Shown here in pieces: positions 12,520 through 23,630 of a DNA stretch of 64,000 nucleotides; the stretch's first letter is position 1, and every line of letters begins with the position of its first letter. Origin of the DNA: Axinella damicornis (lineage: Eukaryota; Porifera; Demospongiae; Axinellida; Axinellidae); the NCBI GenBank assembly GCA_963931865.1, contig OZ007514.1, positions 10,673,508 to 10,737,507 of the forward strand. Reading direction: 5' to 3'. A program made the position numbers and the translations under genes. The notes under the pieces were generated by a model. That model had not been told where the DNA came from. It was given only the letters and a program-made list of their open reading frames with translations, and made no database searches.

Positions 12520-13740
12520 ATTTTACAACGATAATTAGCATGGACAGTGTGCACGGATACGCGTAGCCTGTCAACAGTGGTATCTTTAAGGCACAGAGAC
12601 CAGAGGATGTACTGCACTACACCAGGAAGGATCTGGCCATGCGAGCGAGCTCCTCATCGGTCAATAATCCAATGGCTTGCATACTGGACATGTCGACAGT
12701 CAGTCCAGGCTGTGCTGGAGCTTCTTCGGCCGTTTCCTGCTAGTGCATCAGTATGGTAAATTTCCTTGGCTATCCCTAAACAGAGAAGGCTACCGCATTC
12801 TCTGATACAGTGTTCAAATCATTAGAGTCACTACAGTAGACTCCATCTTACCATTTGATACAGTGGTACAATTACCTACCACTTGGAGATCTGTTTCTGT
12901 GTTCCGGTCATAGAAGTTGAAATACAATATCTGACGTCCCAGAAATGCATCTTTCATCTGCAGCACAAAGACGCATTGGAGGTGTGGATGAGTATAATGC
13001 CATAACCCAGAATAGTAACAAATGCACCAACATCGTTTCCAGGTTATGTGGGAGGGAAAGTAGACTATTAGGCTTCCTATGTAGCAAGTTACTTGATGTC
13101 CGTGCTTACTATTGTAAAGTCAAAATACAGTGTACTGTATTTACGTAGGCTAATCATATACTACAGAGTTGCCATACATACATAGAAAAGCGTGCATATT
13201 GCACGGTTATTGTAGCCCGAGGGCCATCAGAAATTGCACGCTTACTAAGTGGTCGCGGCACGTGCCAACCAATCCGGTCAAGCTCTGCCCTAGTAATGAG
13301 CATCCATGTCATGGCTACACCTCGTTTTCATTAGCAATGGTTGAAAATGGCTGCTGTGTGAGTGTTCGCGTTGTCTATTACTAGGCTGCTTTCTGTACCC
13401 AAGTGAGAACTGCATAAATTCATGGAGAAAGTGTTGTCACAGAAACAGTGGTGCTAGGCATTGTGCCATACTAGCGCTGCAGCTAACTGTTGATGGCTGT
13501 TATGCATAGGTTATGTGCTGCTGTTTTGGACCCTGGATGTCAGTTGCAACACCGCACTTCCAGTACTCTAGACAACTAGCAACATCTAGTTCGCTCGCGC
13601 TCGCTTTGTGGCAGGGGCATGGCTTATTGCTGAAGTCGTGACCATGCCATGCCTGGAAGTATATGGTTAGTATTAAATCACATGTATTCTCGTACCATTT
13701 AGGAATAATTGCACTCACATCAGTCATAAATTGCACTCGC
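12520..13740. other. no gene recognised
   Basis: Contains the inverted copy of the 8281-8372 repeat near 12715-12800 and no frame with domain or splice support. Confidence 0.4.
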
Positions 13741-13893
13741 AGACATTAATTAGCATGTCTGTTGTATCCCTACATATAGAGTCTACTGACTCTATGATTC
13801 GATCTAGGTACCTTTCTATTAGCATAAGCTAGTGACTGTGCTTCTAGCGATGTTGAGTAATAACTATGTATGTTGCTAAGTGATCATTTAAGT

Positions 13894-13937
13894 TAGCCTC
13901 GTTCCCAGGTGCTCAGTAGCGCCTGGGAACGAGGCTA
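13894..13937. mobile_element. 44-bp TAGCCTCG-family micro-MITE
   Basis: TAGCCTCGTTCCCAGG and its inverted copy enclose a short spacer. Flanks CATTTAAGT and CATTTTAAGT look like a 9-bp target duplication with one T added. Confidence 0.85.
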
Positions 13938-14140
13938 CATTTTAAGTGTGCATGTGTACAACTGAAGAAAATGGCGTGCCAAAGGAATCCATAGTTATTG
14001 AGTGGGCGGTTACAGCCGACTAGCGAGACTTCGAAGTTGTCAAAAAGCGATGGGTTGTTGCACTGCTCAGTTGAAAATCTGTTGTTTCGTGTGAAACCAT
14101 CGTGAGAGATTGAGGCAACATTAATAGTGCTAGTTTGTCT

Positions 14141-14217
<77 letters not shown>

Positions 14218-14262
14218 AGAAAGAAAGAAAGAAAGAAAGAAAGGAAGAAAGAAAGAAAGAAA
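14141..14262 (+). repeat. (GAAA)n microsatellite
   Basis: About 120 bp of nearly pure AAAG repeat. It sits inside a copy of the dispersed repeat whose other copies have only one or two GAAA units here. Confidence 0.95.
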
Positions 14263-14634
14263 ACAATTTGCCCGTTTTATGAGTACCTGGTGTGGTACTT
14301 TCGCGCCGCGTTTTTGTGACGTGAGGAGTCTTGTTGGTCATGAAAACACTCGAGGATGAACGGTACGTGGTTATATGTAGGTGTACCGTTTCTGAGATTT
14401 GGAGAGATATTTTTGCATTAGCATGTCTGTCGTATCCCTACATATACGTAGTCTACTGACTCTATGATTGGATCTAGGTACCTTTCTATTAGCATAAGCT
14501 ATACAGCAGGACCTAGTTGCTCACTTGAGTAGCTTACTCATCATCCTGATGTATTGTAGCATACATCACAAATGTCTAGGATCGTCAGCCCCAACTAATC
14601 CCAAGGATGCTCCGCCCAAGCCTAAACTGAATCA

Positions 14635-14720
14635 ACAGGAAAATTGGGGTTTGAACAGAAGACCTTCTAAAACTAGTTGGATGCTCTTACCACAAAGCCA
14701 TTGGCAAGGCACACTCACAG
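14635..14720 (-). mobile_element. tRNA-like SINE head (tentative)
   Basis: On the minus strand a box-A-like TGGCTTTGTGGTAAGAGC is followed about 25 bases later by a box-B-like TGTTCAAACCCC. This is the spacing of an RNA polymerase III internal promoter. The clover-leaf is imperfect, so a tRNA-derived SINE or tRNA relic is more likely than a functional tRNA. Confidence 0.35.
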
Positions 14721-14884
14721 GCATGTACGTACATGCACCAACTCACCAGGATGTTCCCATTCATCACATCCAGAATCACAGAAAACTCAGTACCAATCAC
14801 CTTTGTAAGGAGAACGGTAGGAAAACTCATTAACAACAGAACTGACAGTTCATCACACGCATGTACACATTTAGTACATGTTTC

Positions 14885-14985
14885 TAGCCTCGTTCCCAGG
14901 CCTTCCGCACCTCCAGCTCCCCCTCCGTTTTTGCATACTGCAAGCGATCAAAACTGGAGGTGCGGAAGGCCTGGGAACGAGGCTA
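14885..14985. mobile_element. 101-bp TAGCCTCG-family palindromic MITE
   Basis: TAGCCTCGTTCCCAGGCCTT is mirrored at the right end, and the inner arms CGCACCTCCAG / CTGGAGGTGCG also pair. It is flanked by identical ACATGTTTC, a perfect 9-bp target duplication. Confidence 0.92.
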
Positions 14986-16021
14986 ACATGTTTCCCCTTT
15001 CCTAGCCCCACTGGAGCTGCTGTGTCTGCTATATAGGCTGTTAGTGGAACACTTCCACTGGAGTTGTGTGTATGCTAGACTGTGAGTTGAATATCTCCAG
15101 TGGAACTGCTGCAGTACCTACATGTAGCTACTAGACTTTTGAGAGGTGTCTTTGACATGCTGCTGTGCCTTCTAGACTGTGTGGTGCATAGGATGTGAAC
15201 AAGAACCATCCAATACAATTGTGCATCCTCCAAGATGGTAGCCACAGTATAGATGCATGTACAGAATTTGGTGGGCAAATGTTAGTGCTACTTAAGGTGA
15301 CGGTTACGTGTTGTACCCATGCACTACTGCTACGTACTAGTGAATCCTTGAATGAATATAATTAGCCTGATGCTATAATTAGGTATGTGGTGCGAGGTGC
15401 TTCTGCAGCTTTTGTTTGTTCTTCCTACGCGCATCTGGACTTGTGGTTTGCATAACCGCAGGCTGGTGTCACAGGAATCCAATCCGGACCTATACCAATC
15501 CGGGCGGAACGTATCCGCTAGCAGAATCAATCCATCGGAACAAATTCGCTAGTAAAATTGATCCTCCCGAGATTAACATTACCAGCAGATTTGATCCTTC
15601 GCCGCGAAAATGATCAGACCACCATACGATGGATCCCTGGTTGTCACGAAGGTGTTTCAACTCTTTCACATGTTAAAACACGGAGAAGGACTCATGGAGT
15701 AGGCAACTACACTACGACTACACTACGTTCACTTCGGAAAAGTATCCAGGCGGCAGTAATAATAATCGGAAGCGAGCTACTCGCAAAAAGGCGCATGGTG
15801 TAGTGTGAGCTGTGTGAACCCTGTTTTGAAATTTAAGTGTGGGACTGATGCCACCTGGGTCAGACAATTGGGCTTGTGTCCATGCAACGTGAACAGAGTA
15901 TTTAACTTACCTTCACGGGTCACAGTCCTGTTTATATGCAAAAATTACTTGACCGACTGTCATGTATATTACGTATATGATTTACAGATAAGTACTGCTG
16001 TGTTTATTGTATGAAACTTTA

Positions 16022-16867
16022 TAGTGATGCACCGATAAGGGATTTTAACCGATATTCCGATAACCGATTATTCATGGCCGATATAGGCCGATACTGATAA
16101 CCGAACCGATATTGTAAGCTGACAATGCTATCACGTAATGTCAGTGTTCTCACTAGGCCTAGAGCAGTCTAGCCGCTAGCCCCTCTCCGCCTGGCCGGTC
16201 AAGCGGGCGGGCGGCGAAGCCGCGCGCGCGGAGGGCGGAGAGGGTCTAGCAAACATTGCACTTGATCACGTTTTTGTGGAATGCCAATTACATGTACCTG
16301 TGAACCGGTAAAGTGCCAGCTGGAGTTGAGGATGAGTTCTGTACCCCTTGGAGGCATCCAGGTTGGACTAGTTTAGCTCGAGTGTAGGCATTTAGACGCT
16401 CTCTGCCGGGCTGATCGCACGCGAACGGCTCCGTGAGAGTCATGAATAAAATTGGAACGAATCGCTTCAGTGAGATCTGATTGGTCAGTTGAAACGCAAT
16501 CAAGTGCAATGTTTGCTAGACCCTCTCCGCCCTTCGCGCGCGGCTTAGCCGCGCGCCCGCTTGACCGGCCAGGCGGAGAGGGGCTAGCGGCTAGACTGGG
16601 CCTAGAGCTGGTGCCCCATTTGGCTTACTTCCTGCCCACAGCCAAGGTTTCCCACTTAACACTCACCCAGGGGGTTTCGCCGTTGCTTCATGAATATACT
16701 TACCTAGTCAGAGTGGTTAAACGAATACATTTACCAGGCTGTGAATACATAAACACCAACGCCTCATTTATCGGCCAGTTATCGGTGAATCTACCGATGC
16801 CGATACCCCGCAGGAAGGTCATTATCGGCCGATACTGATAGCTGATCCAATTATCGGTGCATCACTA
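16022..16867. mobile_element. hAT-type MITE, 846 bp, with 8-bp target duplication
   Basis: Terminal inverted repeats TAGTGATGCACCGATAA and TTATCGGTGCATCACTA. AAACTTTA is repeated immediately on both sides (16014-16021 and 16868-16875), a perfect 8-bp duplication as expected for hAT transposition. Subterminal regions are dense in CCGATA words. It has no transposase frame. Confidence 0.93.
16165..16597. repeat. GC-rich inverted repeat nested in the hAT MITE
   Basis: Left arm AGTCTAGCCGCTAGCCCC, continuing through CTCTCCGCC to the GTGCAATGTTTGC-type inner end, is mirrored at 16505-16597. The arms are about 95 bp with a spacer of about 240 bp. It is either part of the MITE or a second element inserted in it. 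Confidence 0.75.
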
Positions 16868-17587
16868 AAACTTTACCTTAAATATCTTGTACCCTCTATG
16901 TATGATGAAAGTAAAAAGTGGAAGACTTACAGCACAGCTTCTAGCCCAGATCAATCCGCTAGGGTAGGATTGGATTCGCTAGCAGATCGGATCCGGCCCA
17001 GATCAGATTTTTAGGGGGGAATTGAATCGGCTGTGACACCGACCTGAGCGAGCAAGTTTATTGTTTCTGCGTCAACATTTAAGCTCTGCAGTCGCATGTA
17101 GATTGTATTTCATCAACATTTCAAATGTATGGACTCTGGGGAAGGGCCCAAGTGTAAAAGGTTCGTCTAGGTATAATTACCATTCGGGAGTTGAGAAACC
17201 AGATGCAACTGCTTGTCACAAGAGTCTCTGCTCACACGAGGGAGAAAAATTGTCACATACTTACCAGGAAGGGAAAACAGGTGATTCAGGCCTTACAATG
17301 GATAAAGCTCTTGTGCTAGGTGATGATTTGCATAGCTGTTGGGGTAACATTGTGGCAAAAAATGATGATTGTGTTACTGCGTAGTTTACTGACATTCTTC
17401 CCTGTACTTCGTCGTAACTGCACTTAGTAGTGCAACTTCCATGGAATTGCAGTCTTTGGTCGCTCGAATTACGGCTTTTACGGCTGTCTAGCACATTTCT
17501 TGTTTCCAGTATTACTGTATGTATTTTTATGAATAATTAGTGTGGACATCCCCGTCATCTTATGTAGCTGCAATGGAAAGGAGAGGG

Positions 17588-17660
17588 TGGGATAATGGGA
17601 GAACAGGAGGGAGGGAGGGAGGGGAGGGGAGGGAGGGAGGAGGAGGGAGGGGGGAAAGTT
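17588..17660 (+). repeat. GGGA-rich purine tract
   Basis: Low-complexity GGGAGG / GGAGGG repeat about 100 bp upstream of the intact frame at 17763. Confidence 0.85.
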
Positions 17661-17762
17661 GAGGTGGCAGACAGAGGCTCACCAAGAAACTTAGCTCCTC
17701 ATTCCATTTAGGTGTCAGAGTCTGTGGAAGAAATTCACATTACAATAATTGAATAATTAAAA

Positions 17763-18503
17763 ATGGCTGAAAGTGGGAGTATCCTAGTGTCTGTCCTTAA
17801 AAGCACTTACACCAAGCTTAGGAAATTTGGTGTTCCACTACCCATCTGCATTTGCATGCAAGACAAGGGTCTGCAGTTGGAGAGTGCTCAGTGGACAGCA
17901 AGACAGTCCTGTGGTGGCTTTTCTGTCACTTTCTTTTGGCCAGCTCCAAACCAGGAGATTAAAGCAACTGTCAAGCCCTCTGCGAAGAGGAAAAGGCGGA
18001 AGAGAAGAAGACCTAAGCCTGTTGGACCCAAGAAACTGTTCACTGACTCTGTTAATGGACATGCTAGCTCGTCAATCAGCGGTAAGCAGTCGGTGCGTAC
18101 TCCATTTATTGCCCATCATCTCAGTGCGAACAGTCAAAAGTCAGCCCACCCTGATTCCAACGGCGATACCAATCAGCGTGAAGACAGCTCACTGGATCCA
18201 ACACAGTGTGAGAATCCTGTTGAATATGATCAGTCCCTTGACTTCAGTGTTGCAGTCAGTGAAGCGGAATCAAGTCACCTAGATCTAACAAACTGTGACT
18301 CGGTGGCCTATGAAATGAAAGATGGTGTGCCTGGTATGAAGTTTACAGTGGATGGTAGTAATGGCTGGACCCCTGTGAGGAAGAGTGACCCAGGATTATC
18401 TATGGGAGTACTAGGCAGTAACGATAATACGTACAGGGTGCCGATAATTGATTTGCGTGAGGTTGCATTCGCTAGTGCACCACCAAAAGCTGAAAATACG
18501 TAA
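17763..18503 (+). CDS. intact single-exon 246-residue protein, probably transposon-associated
   Basis: Uninterrupted frame from ATG to TAA with no intron signals. The N-terminal 65 residues, including LVSVLKSTYTKLRKFGVPLP and the ICICMQDKGLQLESAQWTAR block followed by GGFSVTFFWP, look like a compact conserved domain. Residues about 74-90 are a very basic stretch (KRKRRKRRRPKP), a likely nuclear or nucleic-acid-binding signal. The rest is Ser/Asp/Asn-rich and probably disordered. From memory, this N-terminal block recurs in several sponge predicted proteins, which would fit a multi-copy mobile-element frame; I could not confirm that here. Function is unknown. No known catalytic motif is visible. 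Confidence 0.6.
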   Translation: MAESGSILVSVLKSTYTKLRKFGVPLPICICMQDKGLQLESAQWTARQSCGGFSVTFFWPAPNQEIKATVKPSAKRKRRKRRRPKPVGPKKLFTDSVNGHASSSISGKQSVRTPFIAHHLSANSQKSAHPDSNGDTNQREDSSLDPTQCENPVEYDQSLDFSVAVSEAESSHLDLTNCDSVAYEMKDGVPGMKFTVDGSNGWTPVRKSDPGLSMGVLGSNDNTYRVPIIDLREVAFASAPPKAENT

Positions 18504-18874
18504 CAGCTTAAAGGTGGTAGGGCTTATAGAGGGTGTGACGGTCTTTACGTCGGTGCAAGTTTGGTGTCCTGGAACCGTTCCTAGACGATGCTGCAATTCA
18601 TGCAAATACAGGTGACGATAATTGGTGGTTTACTCTACATCGCTGGAGTCACTGGTCCCATGTGAGTGGTTGGGGTCCCATGCATCTTTGTCTTCACAGG
18701 CAAGCCAACAGCTGTTACATCTGACAACACACTCGTAAGGCCATACCAACGTAATTACCAGTTCTGGTCTCCACCTGCGCCCAAACTGAAAACTGTGTTG
18801 TGTAGTATATGTAGCTTAGCTTAGCCGAGTCATGCCAGTATTAGTGTCGGTTCAACAGTGTCACGGTTCTTCAG

Positions 18875-19083
18875 GAGTGGAGTATCATCGTGGCAGATGA
18901 TTTGTGGACCTTGTGACACGTTTGAGAGGCTATCAGACAGAAGTGAACTGCAAGACAAAGGGGATTCGTTGAAGCTAGGTGGCTATCTCCGCGGCTTACC
19001 ACTTTCGTGCAAGGTGGGAACATCGACAAAAGGAGAATTTCAGCGAATCCTGTCATTGGCTGCTGGTGATGGGTTGGAATTTG
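18875..19083 (+). CDS. possible internal exon, unknown gene
   Basis: A 209-bp open segment between acceptor TTCTTCAG and the strong donor TTTG/GTAAGT. It reads SSWQMICGPCDTFERLSDRS and later LSCKVGTSTKGEFQRILSLA. The frame and the consensus donor are the only support. A BRCT-like fold came to mind but the key aromatic positions are not evident. No partner exon was joined with certainty. Confidence 0.28.
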
Positions 19084-19427
19084 GTAAGTATTTTCAATTT
19101 ATGAAGTGGTTATTGGTGCGGCAGGAAGTAGGGCGATGGGTTAGGGTATATTAGGGCCAGGGGCAGTGCTGAATGCACATGTGCATGCATGCGTGTCCGT
19201 TACCTATACTTTCAGAATGATGTCTCAGGTCTTGCTCTCACCTCGTTGATTGCCTCTGATTCTTACTATACAGCTAACTACCTTTGCAGATTGCTTCATT
19301 GGTGCAAGTTTATGACTCGCTCCAATTAAGGCACATACATAATTGTGTGATGTCATATTCTATTGTTTGCGGGTTCAAAATTTTTGTGAATTCACTAAAA
19401 TTTAATACCCACAAATAATAGTGACCT

Positions 19428-19640
19428 TAAGGTAGTGAAAAAGCGATGGGGTTGTGCACTGTTCAGCTGCTGTTTTATTGTGTGAAAACCGTTGGGGGAG
19501 AGTCAGTCAGATCTGTCTAAAGAAAGAAGAAAACCGATTTGGCTATTTGGCGACTTTCTGGTTCGTTACTTTGTCAACTAGAGGCAAAAATGTTCTCCAA
19601 AAGGATTTTATGGCGTTTTGAATTTAGGGATGGGATGCAT
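19428..19640 (+). repeat. partial copy of the AAAAAGCGATGGG dispersed repeat
   Basis: Shares AAAAAGCGATGGG, GCACTGTTCAGC and the GAAAGAA end with the copy at about 13955-14365. Another partial copy is at 3519-3640 and an inverted one at about 34700-34940. Confidence 0.7.
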
Positions 19641-20058
19641 GTGAGTGAGGCTTGTTAAAGGGTCACAACTTTGCGGCTTAGTTCACCCACGCTTAATTAA
19701 ATTCTATCTACCCTTGAAGTCATGCATGTAAAATATGTACCAGGCCCTCCTCCGTTCTTTCGTGTGTGCAATTGAAAATGGTGTGGGCCTGGGAACAAGG
19801 CTAGGTCTTGCCATGTGAGACTATGATTGAGGTGATAATTTCATGGCTATATGTAGATTTACTGGTCTGAACTAGAACTACAACACCATGCTCACACTTA
19901 CGTAAGAGACCTCGACAAAGAAGCTGGTGCTTGTAATTGTAACTCCAGCGCACATGGGTGAAACGAATTTTTGTTTGCACGCCACCCACTCATGCGACAT
20001 AAACTTACCAGGCCCTCCCATATTACTGTACTGAGTAGCTACCCATCCATCAGTAGAT

Positions 20059-20288
20059 TCAATACCCAATATTATTTGAACGAGCTGCTGCTATGCCATG
20101 GTCACTGGCATACCGACCGATTTCAAAGCGTTCATCTGGGCAGTATCTCCTGTATGGCGCATGCTTCTTTTCAACTTCGCTTGTTGATTCGAGCACCTCC
20201 CGATTCACTGAGGCAATACCTTGCGAAGGAACGGAGAGCGACAGAGATCTTTTGGGATCGGGGAGTCCATCTATGGACTTGAAGAATC
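20059..20288 (-). pseudogene. fragment of a multi-copy transposon-linked frame
   Basis: Minus-strand frame with LPDPKRSLSLSVPSQGIA, then REVLESTSEVEKK and YRRYCPDERFEIGRYASDHG followed by IAAARS, ending TGA at 20059. I recall this layout (LPDP.G.LSLSVP near the start, then a Y..Y.P..R..IG.YA...G helix-turn-helix-like block) from a repeated family in sponge predicted proteins. In that family the frame continues past AAA into a further basic segment. Here it runs into unrelated residues and a stop, so this is a truncated copy. A TGA lies just upstream of the segment. The likely role is DNA binding in a mobile element. Confidence 0.55.
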
Positions 20289-20533
20289 ACACAAGAGATG
20301 TAGTTTTGACCAACAGTGTTTAGCACGTGCACAGATGAATTCAGTACTAGTCTACACGTGTGAAGAGTTGCTGACTGTAATAATATCCATAAATTTTGGG
20401 CGTTAAATTTTTGTGGTTGAGGGCAAGTACAAAATATTTAAATAATGAACGTTTCCCGATCTACGGTATTTTGTCTAGGAATGTGATGTTATGGGTTAGA
20501 CGACTCCACCAATTCCAGTTAGCTATATCTCAC

Positions 20534-20615
20534 CCTGTTAATGGTGGAGGTCTTGTATCCCTTCACTGGGTCGACCACAGTGGCGTTGACGAACGAAACA
20601 ATCACGTAGGGGTCA
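20534..20615 (-). CDS. single C2-domain exon
   Basis: An 82-bp exon between acceptor TTTCATCCTTCAG and donor AACAGG/GTGAGA (acceptor phase 2, donor phase 0). It encodes DPYVIVSFVNATVVDPVKGY followed by KTSTINR. This matches C2 strands 2-4, where SDPYV...V is followed by the K.KT..I segment just before the usual TLNP.W turn, and the first Asp is a calcium-ligand position. The flanking C2 exons were not found; a donor-bearing open segment near 19905 on the same strand may belong to the gene. Protein identity (synaptotagmin, PKC, copine or other C2 protein) cannot be decided. Confidence 0.6.
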
Positions 20616-20856
20616 CTGAAGGATGAAAGGGAACTACAGTCACTGCAATGTGCAAATTGTAACAGAGTAGTGATTAGGATTATCCTCTTGCTCTCGTCTT
20701 TGATAGTGGTATGGAGCACCAAATAAGACTAGTTTTTGGAACAACTGATATTTGATTGCGCATAAACACACAATGGAGTTCAGAAAGAGGGTTCTTCTCT
20801 GTTAAGCTTGATGATTGTCCTCTGCACAAAATACCGTAATCCGATCACGCTAAGTA

Positions 20857-21240
20857 TTGCAGTTCGTTCCAATTAATGCACATGCCATGTGGCAACCATG
20901 CTCACTCAATTGCTAGCAATGGCAGCCAAAGGGAAGACACAAAATTATTACAGCACTCACAGCTTTGTCAGCACTGTGAGTTTCGGCATGTAAGCGTCAG
21001 TGAACAAGAACAATCACAACCGTGTTATCAGAATCTTTGTGGGTTTATGTGAGAGCTGTACTATGTAGCTGGCAATGAAAATTGAAGTGAGCACTCAAGC
21101 AATGGCGGCTGACGGCACGACAAAAGCACTGGTATCGCCAGCACCAAGGTAAGTTTCAGCAACAAATTGTACGCTGGGGTCACTGCATGATAGCGATCAC
21201 GACAGTGTAGGCAGATTCTTTGTAGGCCATTCCTAAGGTA
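20857..21240 (+). repeat. dispersed repeat family A, copy 1
   Basis: Landmarks are TTCCAATTAATGCACATG, GCAATGGCAGCCAA.GGGAAG.CA, GATCACGACAGTGT and GGCCATTCCTAAG. Copies with the same order lie at about 32200-32480 (inverted), 33245-33510 and 51590-51935 (inverted). No coding frame. Confidence 0.75.
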
Positions 21241-21777
21241 GTCAAAGGTTACATTATTTACATTCCATTAAGCGGCACAATTTTTCCCCTACCAGGAGTG
21301 TATTATGTCCTCTTCAAGCAAATCCCTGGCTTCTGCGATGTACAACCGGAAGTGCTGCATGTAAATAACGTAAACAAAAATGGAACACATGAGTCATGTG
21401 ATGTGTTATTGATAAAACAAGAGCTGCCCAGTAGAACCCTCACCAAGTATGCTGTTTGCAGAAACATAATGCTGGATGTAGACTTTGGAATCAATGTGTA
21501 ACATTGTTGCACTTACTAATAAGGTTAAATTAAAATCCTCAAGCTTTTACCATCTATCAAGCACCGAAATGCTGTTAAATTCATTATGGCCGGCAATTGC
21601 TTAAAAGCTGATGACCAAACAGACAAACAGACTGATTACCTAACCCTAACCCTTTTTTATATATAAAAATTCATGTCAAATGACACATGCTACTACAAGT
21701 ATGTACCCTCAAGACAACAAGAAGCAATGCACTAAGGAACAAGGGTAATGCAAGGAACAAGTGAAGGTTAGCATATG

Positions 21778-21780
<3 letters not shown>

Positions 21781-21811
<31 letters not shown>

Positions 21812-22260
21812 GAAACTGACCAACAAGGGAAGGAGCTCAGTCGGTCCCATAGCCCAAGGCTAATCTAGGGGACTTCGAACGAAAAAAAGAACAAAGAAAA
21901 AAAAGGGGAAAAAAGGCACAAACAAAAAAAGGGAAAAAGGCACAAACAAAAAAGAATTACACAAGACCTATAAGTAAATTGATTTAATTTTAGTCTTAAA
22001 GGTACTAATACTACTGCTACAAACAACATCACTAGACAACGAATTCCACAAACAAACAGACTGTACAAAAAAAGAATTATAAGGCAGTTAATGACCTTAC
22101 AATTACTATAAGGCAGTTAATGACCTGACTAATACCCACATAAAAGCACAACTACAAATAACCAGATACATTCCTTTTAAAGGAGTCAAGGCTAGACGAT
22201 GACGTTACAGAATAAGGCAATAAGTTCCAGGTGCAAGGGGGGGGGGGCTTCACAGAAAAA
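21781..22260 (-). mobile_element. 3' tail(s) of non-LTR retrotransposon(s)
   Basis: On the minus strand, frame at about 22055-21960 reads LWNSLSSDVVCSSSISTFKT and further upstream a second frame (22260-22155) reads WNLLPYSVTSSSSLDSFKRN. Both have the WN.LP...V....S...FK closing motif of LINE reverse-transcriptase proteins. The + strand run of 28 T at 21781-21808 is the poly(A) tail of the minus-strand element. Upstream reverse-transcriptase motifs are absent, so it is 5' truncated. Two tails in a row suggest nested or tandem insertion. Confidence 0.7.
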
Positions 22261-22397
22261 ATAAGCATTAGAATGGGAGAAGGGCACATGTAGTGAGAGA
22301 TTGTGGTTGGAGCGGGTATGGTAATAGGAAGTGTGAGAGAAAGTGATTGGAGAGTTTGGAAAAGTTGAGAACCCATGAACCAGATGGCATTGCTTAA

Positions 22398-23338
22398 GGT
22401 TACGGGATACCGTGTGCTCATTAAATATACATAACGTACAGTTACCTTTGTCCCTCCGTGCAGGAACTAGCTAGAGACACGCAACAAAAACGAGGTATAA
22501 CAGCAATACGAGTACCTTCTAGCTGGTATGATCTTAGCGCCTGAGTACAACATGCCAACACGGGCAGTGGCATCAAAGTTCAAGGTCGAGTTGGCGATTT
22601 TTGGCGTCAGATTTTGCCATCAGAAAGGGCTAACAGGCCAGCTTGGCAGCACCCATGGGAAGTTTTCAACTGACTGGAGGGCGGCTCGGAGCAACTTCGC
22701 TTCGCTGCCGTTGGAAAAACGAGTGATGGTCGTTCATACCACAAAGCCATTCGCTTTTCGCCAGATCAGGCAAGTAGAACGCACAGTATCTCATGAACAC
22801 GATGTTTATCTCGGTAAAACTTTTCGAGCCGCCCTGCCCCTTTCTTCGTAGAATTGAAATCCAGTCTAATATACGGTTAGATGTAAGTTCAGCGATAAAA
22901 AACTGACGCCAAAGTCGCGCACACATTTCACTGTTGACTGTAAACCGCAAGCGCGCGCCGCGCATGCGCAATTGCAAACTGTAACCCGTAACCTGAAGCT
23001 TGGTGGTAACTTCTAGCCTTGTTCCCAGGTCTATCCCGTTTTCTGTTTGGTTTGCATTGACAATAATACACAGAAGCAGAAGAGCAGCGAAAAACGAGGA
23101 AGGCTGGTATCGTTCATCACATGAGTGACATCAGGAGGAGTGGAGCCGTAGTCATTTCAGCAGGTTCTGGATCAGTTCATCATCCAGTCGGCTAGGTACG
23201 GACGCTCTGGTTAGTTGAGACTCCAGTTAGATGTCATTTCAGCAAGAATAAATTGATGCCAAAGTCACGTACACATTCCACTGTTGACTGTAAACCGCAG
23301 CACCATGTATACACAATAGCAAATTGTATCCCATAACC
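22398..23338. mobile_element. TTAA-flanked DNA element with duplicated right end
   Basis: TTAA abuts both ends (22394-22397 and 23339-23342). Terminal repeats are GGTTACGGGATAC at the left and GTATCCCATAACC at the right. The right-end region (CACTGTTGACTGTAAACCGC) occurs twice, at about 22860-22992 and 23222-23338. A TAGCCTTG-family fragment is inserted between them from 23013. TTAA duplications are typical of piggyBac- and Kolobok-type elements. No transposase is visible. Confidence 0.7.
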
Positions 23339-23630
23339 TTAATCATGCGCGACTACAGTACTCACGAGTTGGTACATATCTGGTGACACATGAGTAAGCA
23401 ATCGATTATCGGACACTTTATCATCAAGGTAATACGAACCGGAGTACACCAACACGATCGGTTGAGACTGCCATCCATGGGCTTTAGTGTGTGCATTTGT
23501 GCACGTGTGCCACGACATGAGATATTGTATATCATATGTCATAGTATTTTATGTCGCGTTATATCACATATCACGACATACTGTCAATTGAATTTCACTA
23601 AGTGGTCCTGTCATTAGCTATGTGGATAAT

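Larger units (their letters stand above)
13745..14515 (+). repeat. direct repeats flanking a composite repeat block
   Basis: A unit of about 85 bp starting near TTAGCATGTCTGT occurs at about 13745-13835 and again at about 14405-14500. Between them lie a palindromic micro-MITE, a copy of the dispersed family with AAAAAGCGATGGG and AAAACACTCGA landmarks (about 13955-14365), and a GAAA microsatellite. Confidence 0.75.
15465..17040. mobile_element. possible larger element with GGTGTCACAG ends
   Basis: GGTGTCACAG at the left is inverted as CTGTGACACC at the right. Subterminal sequence on both sides is rich in related AATCC / CGCTAGCAG words in mirrored order. The hAT MITE at 16022-16867 is inserted within it. 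No target duplication is seen, so the boundaries are tentative. Confidence 0.4.

Noticed and set aside
13913..14359. Phe/Ser-rich minus-strand and Lys/Glu-rich plus-strand frames
   Set aside because: Translations of the GAAA microsatellite.
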